NCBI RefSeq assembly: GCF_009882985.1
Contig: NZ_WTUZ01000037.1
Coordinates: 1 to 64,000, forward strand
Direction: 5' to 3'
Source of the DNA: Paenibacillus silvestris
Lineage (GTDB): Bacteria > Bacillota > Bacilli > Paenibacillales > NBRC-103111
Length of the DNA: 64,000 nucleotides
Shown here: piece by piece, positions 27,005 to 35,795 of the stretch
Layout: each line of letters begins with the position of its first letter
Numbering within the stretch: the first letter of the stretch is position 1
Program-made: the position numbers and the translations under genes
The notes under the pieces: model-generated
Seen by the model: the letters and a program-made list of their open reading frames with translations, nothing else
What the model was told of the DNA's origin: nothing
Database searches by the model: none

Positions 27005-27901
27005 CTACATTTTTGTAGTCGCCTCGGCTTTGTCCAGCAATTGCTGGAAATCAAGCGGCAACGGGGCATGAACCTCAATCAGCTCGTGTGTAACAGGGTG
27101 CTCGAACGTAAGTCTCTCCCCATGCAGGGCTTGGCGATGAAACATACGGGCAGAACCGCCGTACAAGACGTCGCCTATTAGTGGATGCCCTAAGTGGCTT
27201 AAGTGCACCCGTATCTGATGGGTGCGGCCTGTTTCCAGTTCCAGCTCCACAAGCGCAGCCTGCTTCAATTGGCGCAGCACACGATAGTGCGTCATAGCTT
27301 GATCGCCGCCAACTGTTACTCTGCGCTTACCGGAATGATGGCGGTCTTTGCCCATAGGCGCATCAATTGTTCCTTGCTTTTCTTTGAAAACTCCTTCTGC
27401 TAGAGCAACATACCGACGATCAATCCGCTTATCCCGCATCGCTTCATCAAGCAACACATGCACCCATTCATTTTTGGCATATAAAACAGCACCAGTCGTA
27501 TCTTGATCTAGACGATGGATATGTCGCACGGCGCAGGCTTGACCGGTCGATTCATAATAATAGGCGACGGCAGAAGCCAGCGTACCGCCTTGACCAACTT
27601 CCGAAGGATGTACAGACATGCCTGCCGGTTTATTGACGACAAGGCAGAAATCGTCCTCAAACAAGACGTCAACCGCTTGGCGTTCAGCTTTGAAGGCAGC
27701 CTCTTCGTTCGGAAACACATGCAGTCTTACCAGATTGTCTTGTACGCGGATACGCCCCTGAGAGGCTAAGCGCAGAAAGTACTTGCGCGGAACCGGCAGC
27801 AAAGCTGCAATTTCATCTACGCCACCTGGCTTCAAAGGTTTCCATGTCTCATTCGGAAGAGGAAGTTCCAGCCACTCCCCACTGCGTTTCCATACGGTCA
27901 T
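27005..27901 (-). CDS. RluA family pseudouridine synthase
   Basis: 298-residue RNA-uridine isomerase with the family signature HRLDQDTTGAVL (catalytic Asp132) and an N-terminal S4-like RNA-binding part (FLRLASQGRIRVQDN). Later motifs GRTHQIRVHLSHLGHPLIGD are typical. The exact target (23S rRNA or tRNA) cannot be read from sequence. Its ATG overlaps the TGA of a 37-codon membrane ORF (ATGA), suggesting coupled translation. Confidence 0.92.
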   Translation of the reverse strand: MTVWKRSGEWLELPLPNETWKPLKPGGVDEIAALLPVPRKYFLRLASQGRIRVQDNLVRLHVFPNEEAAFKAERQAVDVLFEDDFCLVVNKPAGMSVHPSEVGQGGTLASAVAYYYESTGQACAVRHIHRLDQDTTGAVLYAKNEWVHVLLDEAMRDKRIDRRYVALAEGVFKEKQGTIDAPMGKDRHHSGKRRVTVGGDQAMTHYRVLRQLKQAALVELELETGRTHQIRVHLSHLGHPLIGDVLYGGSARMFHRQALHGERLTFEHPVTHELIEVHAPLPLDFQQLLDKAEATTKM

Positions 27902-28011
27902 GAACGTGTCCCTCTATGAAAAGAAAATACGATCGCAAGTAAAATAAGCAGGAAAACGAGAGTCAAAGCCATTAAATCTATCGGAAAATCAAAAAAGTAG
28001 TAGCGTTTCAT
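27898..28011 (-). CDS. Small membrane protein overlapping rluA
   Basis: A 37-codon ORF: MKRYYFFDFPIDLMAL, then one hydrophobic helix (about residues 12-31, VFLLILLAIVFSF), then HRGTRS. AAGGAG lies about 9 bases before the ATG, and the stop overlaps the rluA start by ATGA. The aromatic head, single helix and basic tail fit a bitopic mini-protein. No family is recognised. The strong site and exact coupling make it likely to be translated; it may also serve mainly to deliver ribosomes to rluA. Confidence 0.65.
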   Translation of the reverse strand: MKRYYFFDFPIDLMALTLVFLLILLAIVFSFHRGTRS

Positions 28012-28166
28012 ATATCAATAACTCCTTAAGAATATTGGATGACGTACATTTTATTTTAACAATTACCAATATCAATTGCATGCAAAAATATGATAATATA
28101 AGTCTAGTATTGATTTTTTTCGACATTGAATCATCAAATAGAATACTAGAGCAGGAGAGGAACAAC

Positions 28167-29678
28167 TTGGGTAGTTCAATAATAGAACATTTTCGCAGCT
28201 ACAGTTGGTTAAAGCGTATTTTACTTGTTATAGCAGTATGTACATTCCTGAGTTCAAGCTTTTTATTTCTGACGCCGCCTGGAACATTTATTCGTGAATA
28301 TTTGGCCAAGACGGTCATCACCACGCAGCATCGAGACTGGGCCTGGATTTTCGTAGGGGCACAGCGTAGAGACCAAATGGTTCTTGAAATGCAAAATTTA
28401 ACTGAGGTCAACTCGGTAGAAAAACAAGACTTGCAAGCCGTTCAGTTTAATACGAATCGTTCCATTGAAAGTCTCGTGAAAGTCGAAGATATCTCCGGTC
28501 AGTTCTGGAAAGGTAAAAAGATGTATGTCTACGATCCGCGAACCATTCGCGTAGTCGTTCCTGCTAAGCAAGGCGAAGGCGAGAGAATCACCTCGATGGT
28601 TCAGCGCACAGGCGCTGTCGCAGGTGTCAACGGCGGCGGATTTAACGATCCGGACGGTCTAGGCAACGGATTTGCCCCAATTGGAGCTATTATGTCCGGC
28701 GGAGAAATTCTTTATACCGACCAAGAAGGCAGCATTCCTCAGCATATTGTTGGGTTTACCAAAGAAGGTACGCTTATTATCGGAAAATATACGATTGACG
28801 ATCTATTGAAGCTTGGCGTTACAGATGCCGTTTCGTTCTATCCGCGTGTTATCGCGAACGGCAAACCGCTCATTACAAGCGGTGATGGCGGCTGGGGACG
28901 TGCTCCTCGTACAGCCGTAGGTCAAAAAGCGGACGGTACCGTTATTTTCATCGTCATCGACGGCCGCCAAACGCAAAGTGTGGGTGCAACACTGAAGGAA
29001 GTACAGGATATGTTTCTGGCAGATGGCGTTATTAACGCAGGTTTCTTGGATGGCGGAGCATCTTCCGAGATGGTCTACAACGACGAGTTGATCACGAAGC
29101 CTTCCAGCCGTTATGGTGAGCGCCGACTGCCGTCAGCTTTCCTTGTTTTCGATCATCCAGATGAAGTAAAAGTCAAAAACGTTTGGGCAGGACTTACAAA
29201 CATCGATCCAGGCGGTGCTTATGATCACCCTGATTTCTTGAAAGAGCAGGCTGAGATCAAAGCGAAGCCGCCAAAAGCAACACCGAAACCAACAGCAACG
29301 CCAACACCGTCCCAAAAGCCTGAATCCAGCAATGATCCAGTCAAGAATGGCGGAACAACACAGAACCCTTCAGAATCAGATAACGGTTCTGGCAAACCAA
29401 GTTCGACGGGGAAACCGCAAACTTCACCGACGACAACACCAACATCAACACCAACGCCGACCCCACCAGCGTCATCGGCAACCCCGACTCCTACACCGGG
29501 AACAGGCGGCGGCACAACAGGTTCCGGAGGCTCCTCAACAGGAGCTTCCGCAACACCAAAACCGAGCGCGACACCAACGCCGAGCTCGAACAGTACGCAA
29601 GGCCAGCAGGGCAGCAGCAATGGGGCAAATGGAGCAACTCCTTCTCAGCCCGTGACTAGCAGCCCTCCAGTGAAATAA
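28167..29678 (+). CDS. Membrane-anchored phosphodiester glycosidase (NAGPA) domain protein
   Basis: About 503 residues. The TTG at 28167 is preferred (AGGAGAGG 6 bases upstream) to a more distal ATG with no site. An N-terminal membrane helix (about 16-38) precedes an extracellular NAGPA-like domain (about 130-330: GAVAGVNGGGFND, AVSFYPRVIANG, APRTAVGQKADG, GFLDGGASSEMVYN). The domain relates to the uncovering enzyme and to EPS-associated proteins. The tail (about 370-503) is Pro/Thr/Ser-rich with many ATPTP and TPTPTP repeats, probably a wall-spanning linker. Its substrate is unknown. It is read alone, opposite to its neighbours. Confidence 0.88.
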   Translation: MGSSIIEHFRSYSWLKRILLVIAVCTFLSSSFLFLTPPGTFIREYLAKTVITTQHRDWAWIFVGAQRRDQMVLEMQNLTEVNSVEKQDLQAVQFNTNRSIESLVKVEDISGQFWKGKKMYVYDPRTIRVVVPAKQGEGERITSMVQRTGAVAGVNGGGFNDPDGLGNGFAPIGAIMSGGEILYTDQEGSIPQHIVGFTKEGTLIIGKYTIDDLLKLGVTDAVSFYPRVIANGKPLITSGDGGWGRAPRTAVGQKADGTVIFIVIDGRQTQSVGATLKEVQDMFLADGVINAGFLDGGASSEMVYNDELITKPSSRYGERRLPSAFLVFDHPDEVKVKNVWAGLTNIDPGGAYDHPDFLKEQAEIKAKPPKATPKPTATPTPSQKPESSNDPVKNGGTTQNPSESDNGSGKPSSTGKPQTSPTTTPTSTPTPTPPASSATPTPTPGTGGGTTGSGGSSTGASATPKPSATPTPSSNSTQGQQGSSNGANGATPSQPVTSSPPVK

Positions 29679-29705
29679 GCTAGGCTAGGGTTACATAGGA
29701 CCGCA

Positions 29706-29763
29706 AAAGAGGCTGTATCCGAAGTCATCGATCGTAGATGACTCAGATACAGCCTCTTTTTTC
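29706..29763 (+). terminator. Terminator of the NAGPA-domain gene
   Basis: AAGAGGCTGTATC pairs with GATACAGCCTCTT and AGTCATC with GATGACT inside, followed by TTTTTT. Confidence 0.9.
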
Positions 29764-29773
29764 TATTAGGGAA

Positions 29774-29808
29774 GTAAGTGGCCTTTTATTTCTGCAATGG
29801 CCACTTAC
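29774..29808. repeat. 10-bp inverted repeat
   Basis: GTAAGTGGCC and GGCCACTTAC flank 15 bases. It stands between the NAGPA terminator and the palindromic repeat block; no T tract follows. Confidence 0.6.
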
Positions 29809-29822
29809 CCGTGCCGCTTACC

Positions 29823-30018
29823 AATAAGAGTCTCTAAAGACTTCTATATACGAAAAACCACCATTTTTTGCGCGCAGATAAGAGCCTCAAAAGACTCTTA
29901 TCGCTCCGTGTATGGGGGGTGAATTGCTTGTTTCACCATAGATAAAAGTCTTTAGAGACTCCTATTTATGAAAAACAACGCTTTCTGCGCAGATAGGAGT
30001 CCCTAAAGAATCTTATTT
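29823..30018. repeat. Four imperfect palindromes in two tandem pairs (family A)
   Basis: Degenerate copies of an AATAAGAGTCTCTAAAGACTCTTAT-like palindrome begin near 29823, 29877, 29941 and 29991. Within each pair the spacing is about 50 bases, with a shared linker GAAAAACnAC...TTTCTGCGCAG or TTTTTTGCGCGCAG. No ORF fits and there is no CRISPR-like invariant repeat. It fills the gap between two terminators. Confidence 0.7.
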
Positions 30019-30026
30019 ACAGAAAA

Positions 30027-30076
30027 GGGAAGGGGCTGCCTCTAGGTCTTGCGACCTTTGGGTCAATCCCTTCCCC
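30027..30076 (-). terminator. Terminator of hemL
   Basis: On the minus strand AAGGGGAAGGG pairs with CCCCTTCCCTT, with an inner AGGTC-GCAA-GACCT hairpin, followed by TTTTCTGT. Confidence 0.7.
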
Positions 30077-30095
30077 TTGAACGGGCATCGCCAGC

Positions 30096-31394
30096 TTACA
30101 ATCTCTTCAAGGCCTCGCGATGAGCATCAATCGTCGCCGCGATATCTTCATCCGTATGAGCCGTGGATACGAACATCCCTTCAAACTGCGAAGGCGCAAC
30201 CGAAACACCTAAATCAAGTAAATGACCAAAGTACGCATTAAATTTAGCCAAATCGGACGTTTTCGCTGTTTCATAATTCGTAACCTTCGTCTCTGTAAAG
30301 AACGGGCAAATCATCGATCCTACGCGATTAATCGTGCTTGCTACACCGAATTCAGCCGCATTGCGTGTGAATCCTGCTTCAAGCATCGCGGATTTGCGCT
30401 CCAGCTCCTCATAGGCATTCGGCTCGCCTAATAGCGACAATGTGGCATAACCTGCTGCCATCGCCAGCGGATTTCCGGACAGAGTGCCCGCTTGGTAGAT
30501 CGGACCAGCCGGAGCCATTTGCTCCATAATGTCCAGACGGCCTCCATAAGCGCCTACAGGGAGTCCACCTCCGATTACCTTACCCAGACAGGTTAAGTCC
30601 GGTGTAACGCCGTACAGCCCTTGTGCGCAGTTCTTGTGCACGCGGAAGCCTGTCATCACTTCATCAAAGATAAGCAAAGATCCGTATTGCTTCGTAATTT
30701 CACGTAGTCCTTCCAAGAACCCCGGGGCAGGAGGTACAACGCCCATGTTCCCAGCGATCGGTTCAACGATCAGAGCGGCGATTTCTTCGCCGAACTTCTC
30801 AAATACCAACTGTACAGAAGCCAGATCATTATATGGCACTGTAATCGTATTGCTAGCCACACTGCTAGGGACACCTGGACTATCAGGCAAGCCCAAGGTA
30901 GCCACACCGGAACCGGCTTTGATCAGCAGCGCATCTGCATGCCCATGGTAGCTTCCCTCGAACTTAACAATCTTGTCGCGCTTCGTAAAGCCCCGAGCCA
31001 ATCGCAAGGCGCTCATCGTCGCTTCTGTGCCTGAGTTCACCATCCGAACCATGTCGATGGAGGGTACTCGGTCGATGACCAGCTGCGCCATCTGCGTCTC
31101 CAACAGCGTCGGAGCACCAAAGCTCGTCCCCTTTTCGGCCGTCGTTTTAATGGCTTCTAGCACGACAGGATGTGCATGTCCTACAATAAGCGGTCCCCAA
31201 GAGCCTACGTAATCAATAAACGTGTTGCCGTCGATATCCGTAACGCGGGATCCGAACCCTTTGTCCATAAACAACGGAGTGAGTCCAACCGATTTAAAGG
31301 CGCGAACAGGACTGTTGACGCCACCGGGAATGACCTTCTTGGATTCTTGAAAAGCGGCTGAAGAACGCGTGTCGATTCTGCTCGAATTTTCCAT
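30096..31394 (-). CDS. hemL: Glutamate-1-semialdehyde 2,1-aminomutase
   Basis: PLP enzyme of 432 residues forming 5-aminolevulinate from glutamate-1-semialdehyde. Motifs: GGVNSPVRAF, the SGTEATMSALRLARG cofactor region, FDEVMTGFR, and the PLP lysine in CLGKVIGGG. GGGGGG lies 9 bases before the ATG. In B. subtilis hemL ends the hemAXCDBL operon; here it is detached from it by hemEHY and a Crp gene and has its own promoter. Confidence 0.98.
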   Translation of the reverse strand: MENSSRIDTRSSAAFQESKKVIPGGVNSPVRAFKSVGLTPLFMDKGFGSRVTDIDGNTFIDYVGSWGPLIVGHAHPVVLEAIKTTAEKGTSFGAPTLLETQMAQLVIDRVPSIDMVRMVNSGTEATMSALRLARGFTKRDKIVKFEGSYHGHADALLIKAGSGVATLGLPDSPGVPSSVASNTITVPYNDLASVQLVFEKFGEEIAALIVEPIAGNMGVVPPAPGFLEGLREITKQYGSLLIFDEVMTGFRVHKNCAQGLYGVTPDLTCLGKVIGGGLPVGAYGGRLDIMEQMAPAGPIYQAGTLSGNPLAMAAGYATLSLLGEPNAYEELERKSAMLEAGFTRNAAEFGVASTINRVGSMICPFFTETKVTNYETAKTSDLAKFNAYFGHLLDLGVSVAPSQFEGMFVSTAHTDEDIAATIDAHREALKRL

Positions 31395-31437
31395 AATTTA
31401 ATACCCCCCGTTAAACTTTCTGTGCTAAAATGTTGAC

Positions 31438-31446
31438 ATTATACCA
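31438..31446 (-). promoter_or_regulatory. hemL promoter, extended -10
   Basis: TGGTATAAT on the minus strand (TATAAT at 31438-31443), about 45 bases before the hemL start; the -35 is weak. It lies in the 71-base gap shared with the divergent Crp-family gene. Confidence 0.5.
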
Positions 31447-31465
31447 ATAAAAGGCGGTACCTACC

Positions 31466-32125
31466 ATGCTTGATTATATTAAAAGAGTCCCTTTATTCGC
31501 TCGGTTAAATGAAAATCAGCAGAATGCGCTGGCACAGATTTGCATAAGACGCTCTTACCATGCGAATACCGTCCTTTTTTCCGAAAAAGAAATCGGCAAC
31601 GTTTTTTATATGGTTGTCAGCGGATCCGTCAAAATCTTCACAACCGGCAGCTCCGGCGAGGAGAAAATACTGTCCATCTGCAAATCAGGGGAGAGCTTTG
31701 GCGAGCTGTCACTGATCGACGGCAAGCCGCGTTCAGCCTCGGCGCAAACCTTGGAAAGCTGTGTACTGCTCTCCATGACAGCACAGAACTTCCTTGAGCT
31801 GCTGCGCAATCATTTTGACATTACTTTAGTCATTATGCAAGAACTTAGCAACCGGCTGCGCGATACGAATCAGCAGGTATATGATTTGACCTTTTTAGAT
31901 GCTAGAACGCGGGTCATCAAAAGCTTAATTACAATGGCTAATAAGCATGGCATTCGCTCAGACAATAAGATTATCATCAAGCTCGTGCTCAATTTCGATG
32001 AAATTTCACAGCTTGCCGGCGTGCAAAAAGTGATCCTCATGCAAGTCATTCGTGATTTAGAGGAAAAACAAATCTTGGCCATCTCCCCTTCTGACTTCAA
32101 GTTGGATCTGGCCAAGCTTCGTTAG
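31466..32125 (+). CDS. Crp/Fnr family transcriptional regulator
   Basis: 219 residues: a cyclic-nucleotide-binding fold (about 10-120) with the cassette GESFGELSLIDGKPRSASAQT, a long dimer helix, and a C-terminal winged helix (FDEISQLAGVQKVILMQVIRDL). The conserved Glu and Arg of the cassette are present, but ligand use cannot be inferred; no Fnr-type cysteine cluster is seen. It is divergent from hemL and overlaps the end of hemY by 4 bases. Its place suggests heme or respiration control, an inference. AAAGGCGG lies 8 bases upstream. Confidence 0.9.
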   Translation: MLDYIKRVPLFARLNENQQNALAQICIRRSYHANTVLFSEKEIGNVFYMVVSGSVKIFTTGSSGEEKILSICKSGESFGELSLIDGKPRSASAQTLESCVLLSMTAQNFLELLRNHFDITLVIMQELSNRLRDTNQQVYDLTFLDARTRVIKSLITMANKHGIRSDNKIIIKLVLNFDEISQLAGVQKVILMQVIRDLEEKQILAISPSDFKLDLAKLR

Positions 32126-33588
32126 ACGGAGGCTGTAGTTACAGCTGACTCCTTAGTGGATTGATCAACGATACGGTCTGCAAGCTGCCAGGCAACCTCT
32201 TTCCCCTGCCTGATGCAGTCAGGTAGGCCAACGCCATGGAAACCTGCGCCCGTTACCAAAACCTGCGGCATTGCGGCCGACAGCTCTTCGCGGAAGCGCG
32301 CGATCTGCTCCAGATGCCCTACCGGATATTGGGGCATCGAATGGTTAAGACGCGTCACCTCTGTAAATAGCGGCTCTGCCGTTAAACCGAGCAAGCTGCG
32401 CAGATCATGACGCGCTTTGCTGATCAGCTGCTCATCTGACCACGCAGGCCACTCCTGCTCGCCTGAACGGCCGATATAGCAACGCAGCAGTACCTTCCCT
32501 TCTGGCGCCGTGTGCAGCCATTTGGCAGAGGTTAGCGTACACGCTGTGATCGTGCTGCCCTCATTCCTCGGAACTAGGAATCCCGAGGCATCCAGTTCAA
32601 ACGGAATATCTTTCCGGTCAAACGCCATGATCACATTCGCCACAGAGATATAATCAATTTTCTTCAGCTCGCTTGCTGCTGGGAAATCAGCTAACATTTG
32701 GGCAGCCTGATAGGTCGGCGACGTTAGAATCACGCCATCGACGATTTCGCTGCTCCCATCTTCAAATGTGACCTCTGCTTGCTGCCCCCTCTGACGAACA
32801 GAAGCAACGCCCAACCCCGTGCGCAGATCCGCTGAATCCAGTGCTGACACTAGGCCAGAAACGAGCGTTTTGAGCCCTTTCTTGAACGTGACGAAAACTG
32901 AACTTCGAATCGCTGCGGGTAAGTGTGCCGTTTCTTCGGGAACATTTTTGCGGCTCGCCATCATCCCCAGGATCAAACTTCGATGTTTCTGCTCCATCAT
33001 TCGGAATTGAGGGAACGTTGATTTCAAGCTGAGATTGAACGTATCGCCCGCATAAATTCCCGCTAACAGCGGTTCCACAATACGCTCCAATACTTCTTTG
33101 CCTAATCGGCGTTCCAGAAAGTGTCCTAAAGACTCATCATTCGTGATTTCACGTTTAGGTAAGACCAGATCTAAGGCTGCCCGTATTTTGCCGAGCGGAG
33201 AGATAAGGCCTGTCTTCATGAACGGTGTCATTTGTGTGGGAATACCAAGCACTAAACCCGGAGGCATACGATGCAGCTTCCCTTGACGCACAATATAAGT
33301 CTTTTTGGCCTTAGGGTTCGTGCCTGTAAGCTCCTGTTCAAGTCCGAGATCATAGGCTAGATCGATAATAGGCCGCTTCCGAGCAAGAAAGGAGTCTGGC
33401 CCCTTTTCGATGACAAAGCCCTCTTTCTCAATCGTATGAATTTTCCCGCCAAACGCCGGTGATTTCTCCACCACAGAAATACGAAAGGGAACACCCTCTG
33501 CTTCCAACCGTTTCTTTAAATAAAAAGCTGCGCTAAGCCCAGTTATCCCCCCGCCAACGATCATGTAGTGAGGTGTATGGGAGCTCAT
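32122..33588 (-). CDS. hemY: Coproporphyrinogen III/protoporphyrinogen IX oxidase
   Basis: FAD enzyme of 488 residues (HemY/HemG/CgoX). The dinucleotide fold is MIVGGGITGLSAAFYLKK at the N-terminus; later VTGAGFHGVGLPDCIRQGK is the C-terminal FAD motif. In Firmicutes it usually oxidises coproporphyrinogen III in the coproporphyrin-dependent heme route. It overlaps hemH by ATGA (33585-33588), the last gene of hemEHY. Confidence 0.95.
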   Translation of the reverse strand: MSSHTPHYMIVGGGITGLSAAFYLKKRLEAEGVPFRISVVEKSPAFGGKIHTIEKEGFVIEKGPDSFLARKRPIIDLAYDLGLEQELTGTNPKAKKTYIVRQGKLHRMPPGLVLGIPTQMTPFMKTGLISPLGKIRAALDLVLPKREITNDESLGHFLERRLGKEVLERIVEPLLAGIYAGDTFNLSLKSTFPQFRMMEQKHRSLILGMMASRKNVPEETAHLPAAIRSSVFVTFKKGLKTLVSGLVSALDSADLRTGLGVASVRQRGQQAEVTFEDGSSEIVDGVILTSPTYQAAQMLADFPAASELKKIDYISVANVIMAFDRKDIPFELDASGFLVPRNEGSTITACTLTSAKWLHTAPEGKVLLRCYIGRSGEQEWPAWSDEQLISKARHDLRSLLGLTAEPLFTEVTRLNHSMPQYPVGHLEQIARFREELSAAMPQVLVTGAGFHGVGLPDCIRQGKEVAWQLADRIVDQSTKESAVTTASV

Positions 33589-34532
33589 GACTGTTCACTT
33601 GCTTCCTGCCATTTGGTGTAGACAACATCGCTTAATGTTTGCATATATAAAGGGTCCGTATTGAGTGATTCCGTTCGTTCTAAATGCAGGCCCAGCTCCT
33701 TGGCCAAAGCTTGCGCTTCAATATCGATATCGTAAAGAACCTCCAAATGATCGGAAACAAATCCGATTGGGCATAGCAGAACGTTCTTCACGCCTTCTTC
33801 TTTATGAATTTGCTTAAGCACATCCAAGATGTCAGGCCCCAGCCATGGCATTGCCGTTTGGCCCGCGCTCTGCCAGCCGAATTGCCAATTCGTCAATCCT
33901 ACACGTTCAGCAATAACCTTGGATGTCGCGAGCAATTGGTCCGGGTAAGGATCTTTCATTTCTAGAATCTTCTCAGGTAAACTGTGCGCCGTGAAAATAA
34001 CACGTACGTCACCTTTATCTACATTAGCGAACTTCGTGAGAGCCTTATCTACCCGAGTGCTTAAAGCATCGATCAATTTAGCATGCAGGTGGTAATCCAG
34101 TACGAAGCTCATGCTAAGTCCCAGCGCCTCTGCCTTGTCCTTCGCTCTTTTCACATAGCCGCCAACGCTCATTGTCGAGTAGTGAGGCGCCAGAACGACA
34201 CCTACAGCCTCTGTAATCCCATCCTTGACCATTTGCTCTACACCGTCTTCTACATATGGCTGAGCGTGCTTCAGGCCTTGATAGCACACAAATTCAACTT
34301 CCGGATGCTCGGCGCGCAAAGTGTCCTCGAGACCTTTTACCTGCTTATTCGTATTTTCACGCAGCGGAAAGAATCCGCCTACAATTGCTTCATACCGCGC
34401 AGTTAATTCGTGCAGCTGCTCAGGTGTTGGCGGATGCCCACGTCTAATATGCGTGTAATACGCTTCCACCTGATCAAGGCTTTCCGGCGTCCCGTAGGAC
34501 ATAACTAATACACCAACGCGACGTTTGGTCAT
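33585..34532 (-). CDS. hemH: Ferrochelatase (coproporphyrin type)
   Basis: Inserts iron into the porphyrin, about 315 residues. Motifs include VLVMSYGTPESLD at the N-terminus, the catalytic His in IFTAHSLPEKI, and GFVSDHLEVLYDID. Start 34532 (MTKRRV) is an ATG one base after the hemE stop; a GTG at 34544 would overlap hemE. It lies between hemE and hemY. Confidence 0.97.
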   Translation of the reverse strand: MTKRRVGVLVMSYGTPESLDQVEAYYTHIRRGHPPTPEQLHELTARYEAIVGGFFPLRENTNKQVKGLEDTLRAEHPEVEFVCYQGLKHAQPYVEDGVEQMVKDGITEAVGVVLAPHYSTMSVGGYVKRAKDKAEALGLSMSFVLDYHLHAKLIDALSTRVDKALTKFANVDKGDVRVIFTAHSLPEKILEMKDPYPDQLLATSKVIAERVGLTNWQFGWQSAGQTAMPWLGPDILDVLKQIHKEEGVKNVLLCPIGFVSDHLEVLYDIDIEAQALAKELGLHLERTESLNTDPLYMQTLSDVVYTKWQEASEQS

Positions 34533-34533
34533 C

Positions 34534-35598
34534 CTAAACACCACTCTTTTCTGCTTGTTGAGTTAACACGGAATGCGAGTACGCATGAATGAATGCCGTC
34601 AAATCTTTGAGCTTTTCCAGCGACGCCTCCGGGAATAGCCCATGTCCAAGATTGAAAATATAACCGGGCTTCTTCATGCCATCATCCATGATAGCTTTCG
34701 CCTGCTGCTCAATAACGTGCATAGGTGCCGTTAAAATATAAGGATCCAAGTTGCCCTGCACCGCGAATCGTTCACCTACTCGCTCACGTCCTACCGAGAT
34801 CGGAATCCGCCAATCCAAACCAATGACATCCGCTTGCAAATTATGCAAATAAGGGAGCAATTCGCCTGAGCTTACCCCAGGGAAATAAATTTTCGGTTCC
34901 TTCAAGTGGGAAAGTTCCTTGAAAATCCGCTCCATTGTGGGCAATACATACAATTGGAAATCTGCAGGAGACAGCGCGCCTACCCAGCTATCAAACACTT
35001 GAACAGCCTTCGCACCTGCGGCAATATGGGATTTCAAATAAGTAATCACCATGTCACCCAGTTTGTCCATCAAGGCAAACCAAACGGCAGGCTCGGAATA
35101 CATAAGCTGTTTCGTACGAATATAGCTCTTGGACGGCTTGCCTTCAATCAAGTAGCTGGCGATCGTAAACGGCGCACCCGCGAATGAAATAAGAGGAACT
35201 TCAAGTTCTTTATCCAATATGCGAATCGTCTCAATAATATGGGACAAATCCTTGTCCACATCAATCGGACGCAAACGTTCAACGTCCTGTGCTGTCCGAA
35301 CCGGCGTATGAATAACAGGACCAACATCTTTGACAATATCAAAATCAATCCCAAGCGAAGCAACGGGATTCATGATGTCTGAATAGAGAATTGCCGCATC
35401 AACACCAAGCTTCTTAATAGGCAGCATTGTAACTTCTGCAGCAAGCTCCGGCTGTTTGCAAATTTCGAGCAAGGTAAACTTTTCTTTAATTTTCCGATAA
35501 GCCGGATCGTAGCGACCCGCTTGACGCATATACCATACCGGCAGTGTATCTACCTGTTCTTTCCGGCACGCTTTAATAAAATTATCGTTGTAGCTCAT
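34534..35598 (-). CDS. hemE: Uroporphyrinogen decarboxylase
   Basis: Decarboxylates uroporphyrinogen III to coproporphyrinogen III; 354 residues from ATG 35598 (GAGGAAGG 6 bases upstream). Motifs: PVWYMRQAGRYDPAYR near residue 25 and FAGAPFTIASYLIEG near 140; NLGHGLFPEA toward the end. First gene of hemE-hemH-hemY. Confidence 0.98.
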   Translation of the reverse strand: MSYNDNFIKACRKEQVDTLPVWYMRQAGRYDPAYRKIKEKFTLLEICKQPELAAEVTMLPIKKLGVDAAILYSDIMNPVASLGIDFDIVKDVGPVIHTPVRTAQDVERLRPIDVDKDLSHIIETIRILDKELEVPLISFAGAPFTIASYLIEGKPSKSYIRTKQLMYSEPAVWFALMDKLGDMVITYLKSHIAAGAKAVQVFDSWVGALSPADFQLYVLPTMERIFKELSHLKEPKIYFPGVSSGELLPYLHNLQADVIGLDWRIPISVGRERVGERFAVQGNLDPYILTAPMHVIEQQAKAIMDDGMKKPGYIFNLGHGLFPEASLEKLKDLTAFIHAYSHSVLTQQAEKSGV

Positions 35599-35698
35599 GA
35601 GGCACCTTCCTCTGGTTTCCATCTATTCTCATTCATTATGCCCTAATTATACCCCTGTCACAACCGACGTAAGCTTACGTTTTGCGACAAATGTATGA

Positions 35699-35736
35699 CA
35701 AAAGAACCATCCGCATCTAGATGTGACAGCGGTTCA
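35699..35736 (-). terminator. Probable terminator after hemB
   Basis: GAACC...GGTTC with an internal CATCTAGATG, followed by TTTTGT on the minus strand, in the gap between hemB and hemE. It splits the heme genes into two transcription units. Confidence 0.5.
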
Positions 35737-35795
35737 ATTTCCACGGGAAACTGCTCGGCTGCGCCTTCTAGGGTGAATGGTTCTGACTTTTAAAA

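Noticed and set aside
29225..29655. Open frames on both strands over the tail of the NAGPA gene
   Set aside because: They mirror the TP-rich low-complexity repeats; their translations (Gly/Val-rich or Arg/His/Gln-rich) are shadows.
29823..30018. CRISPR array
   Set aside because: Units are palindromic and degenerate, spacers are also repeated, and no cas genes are near.
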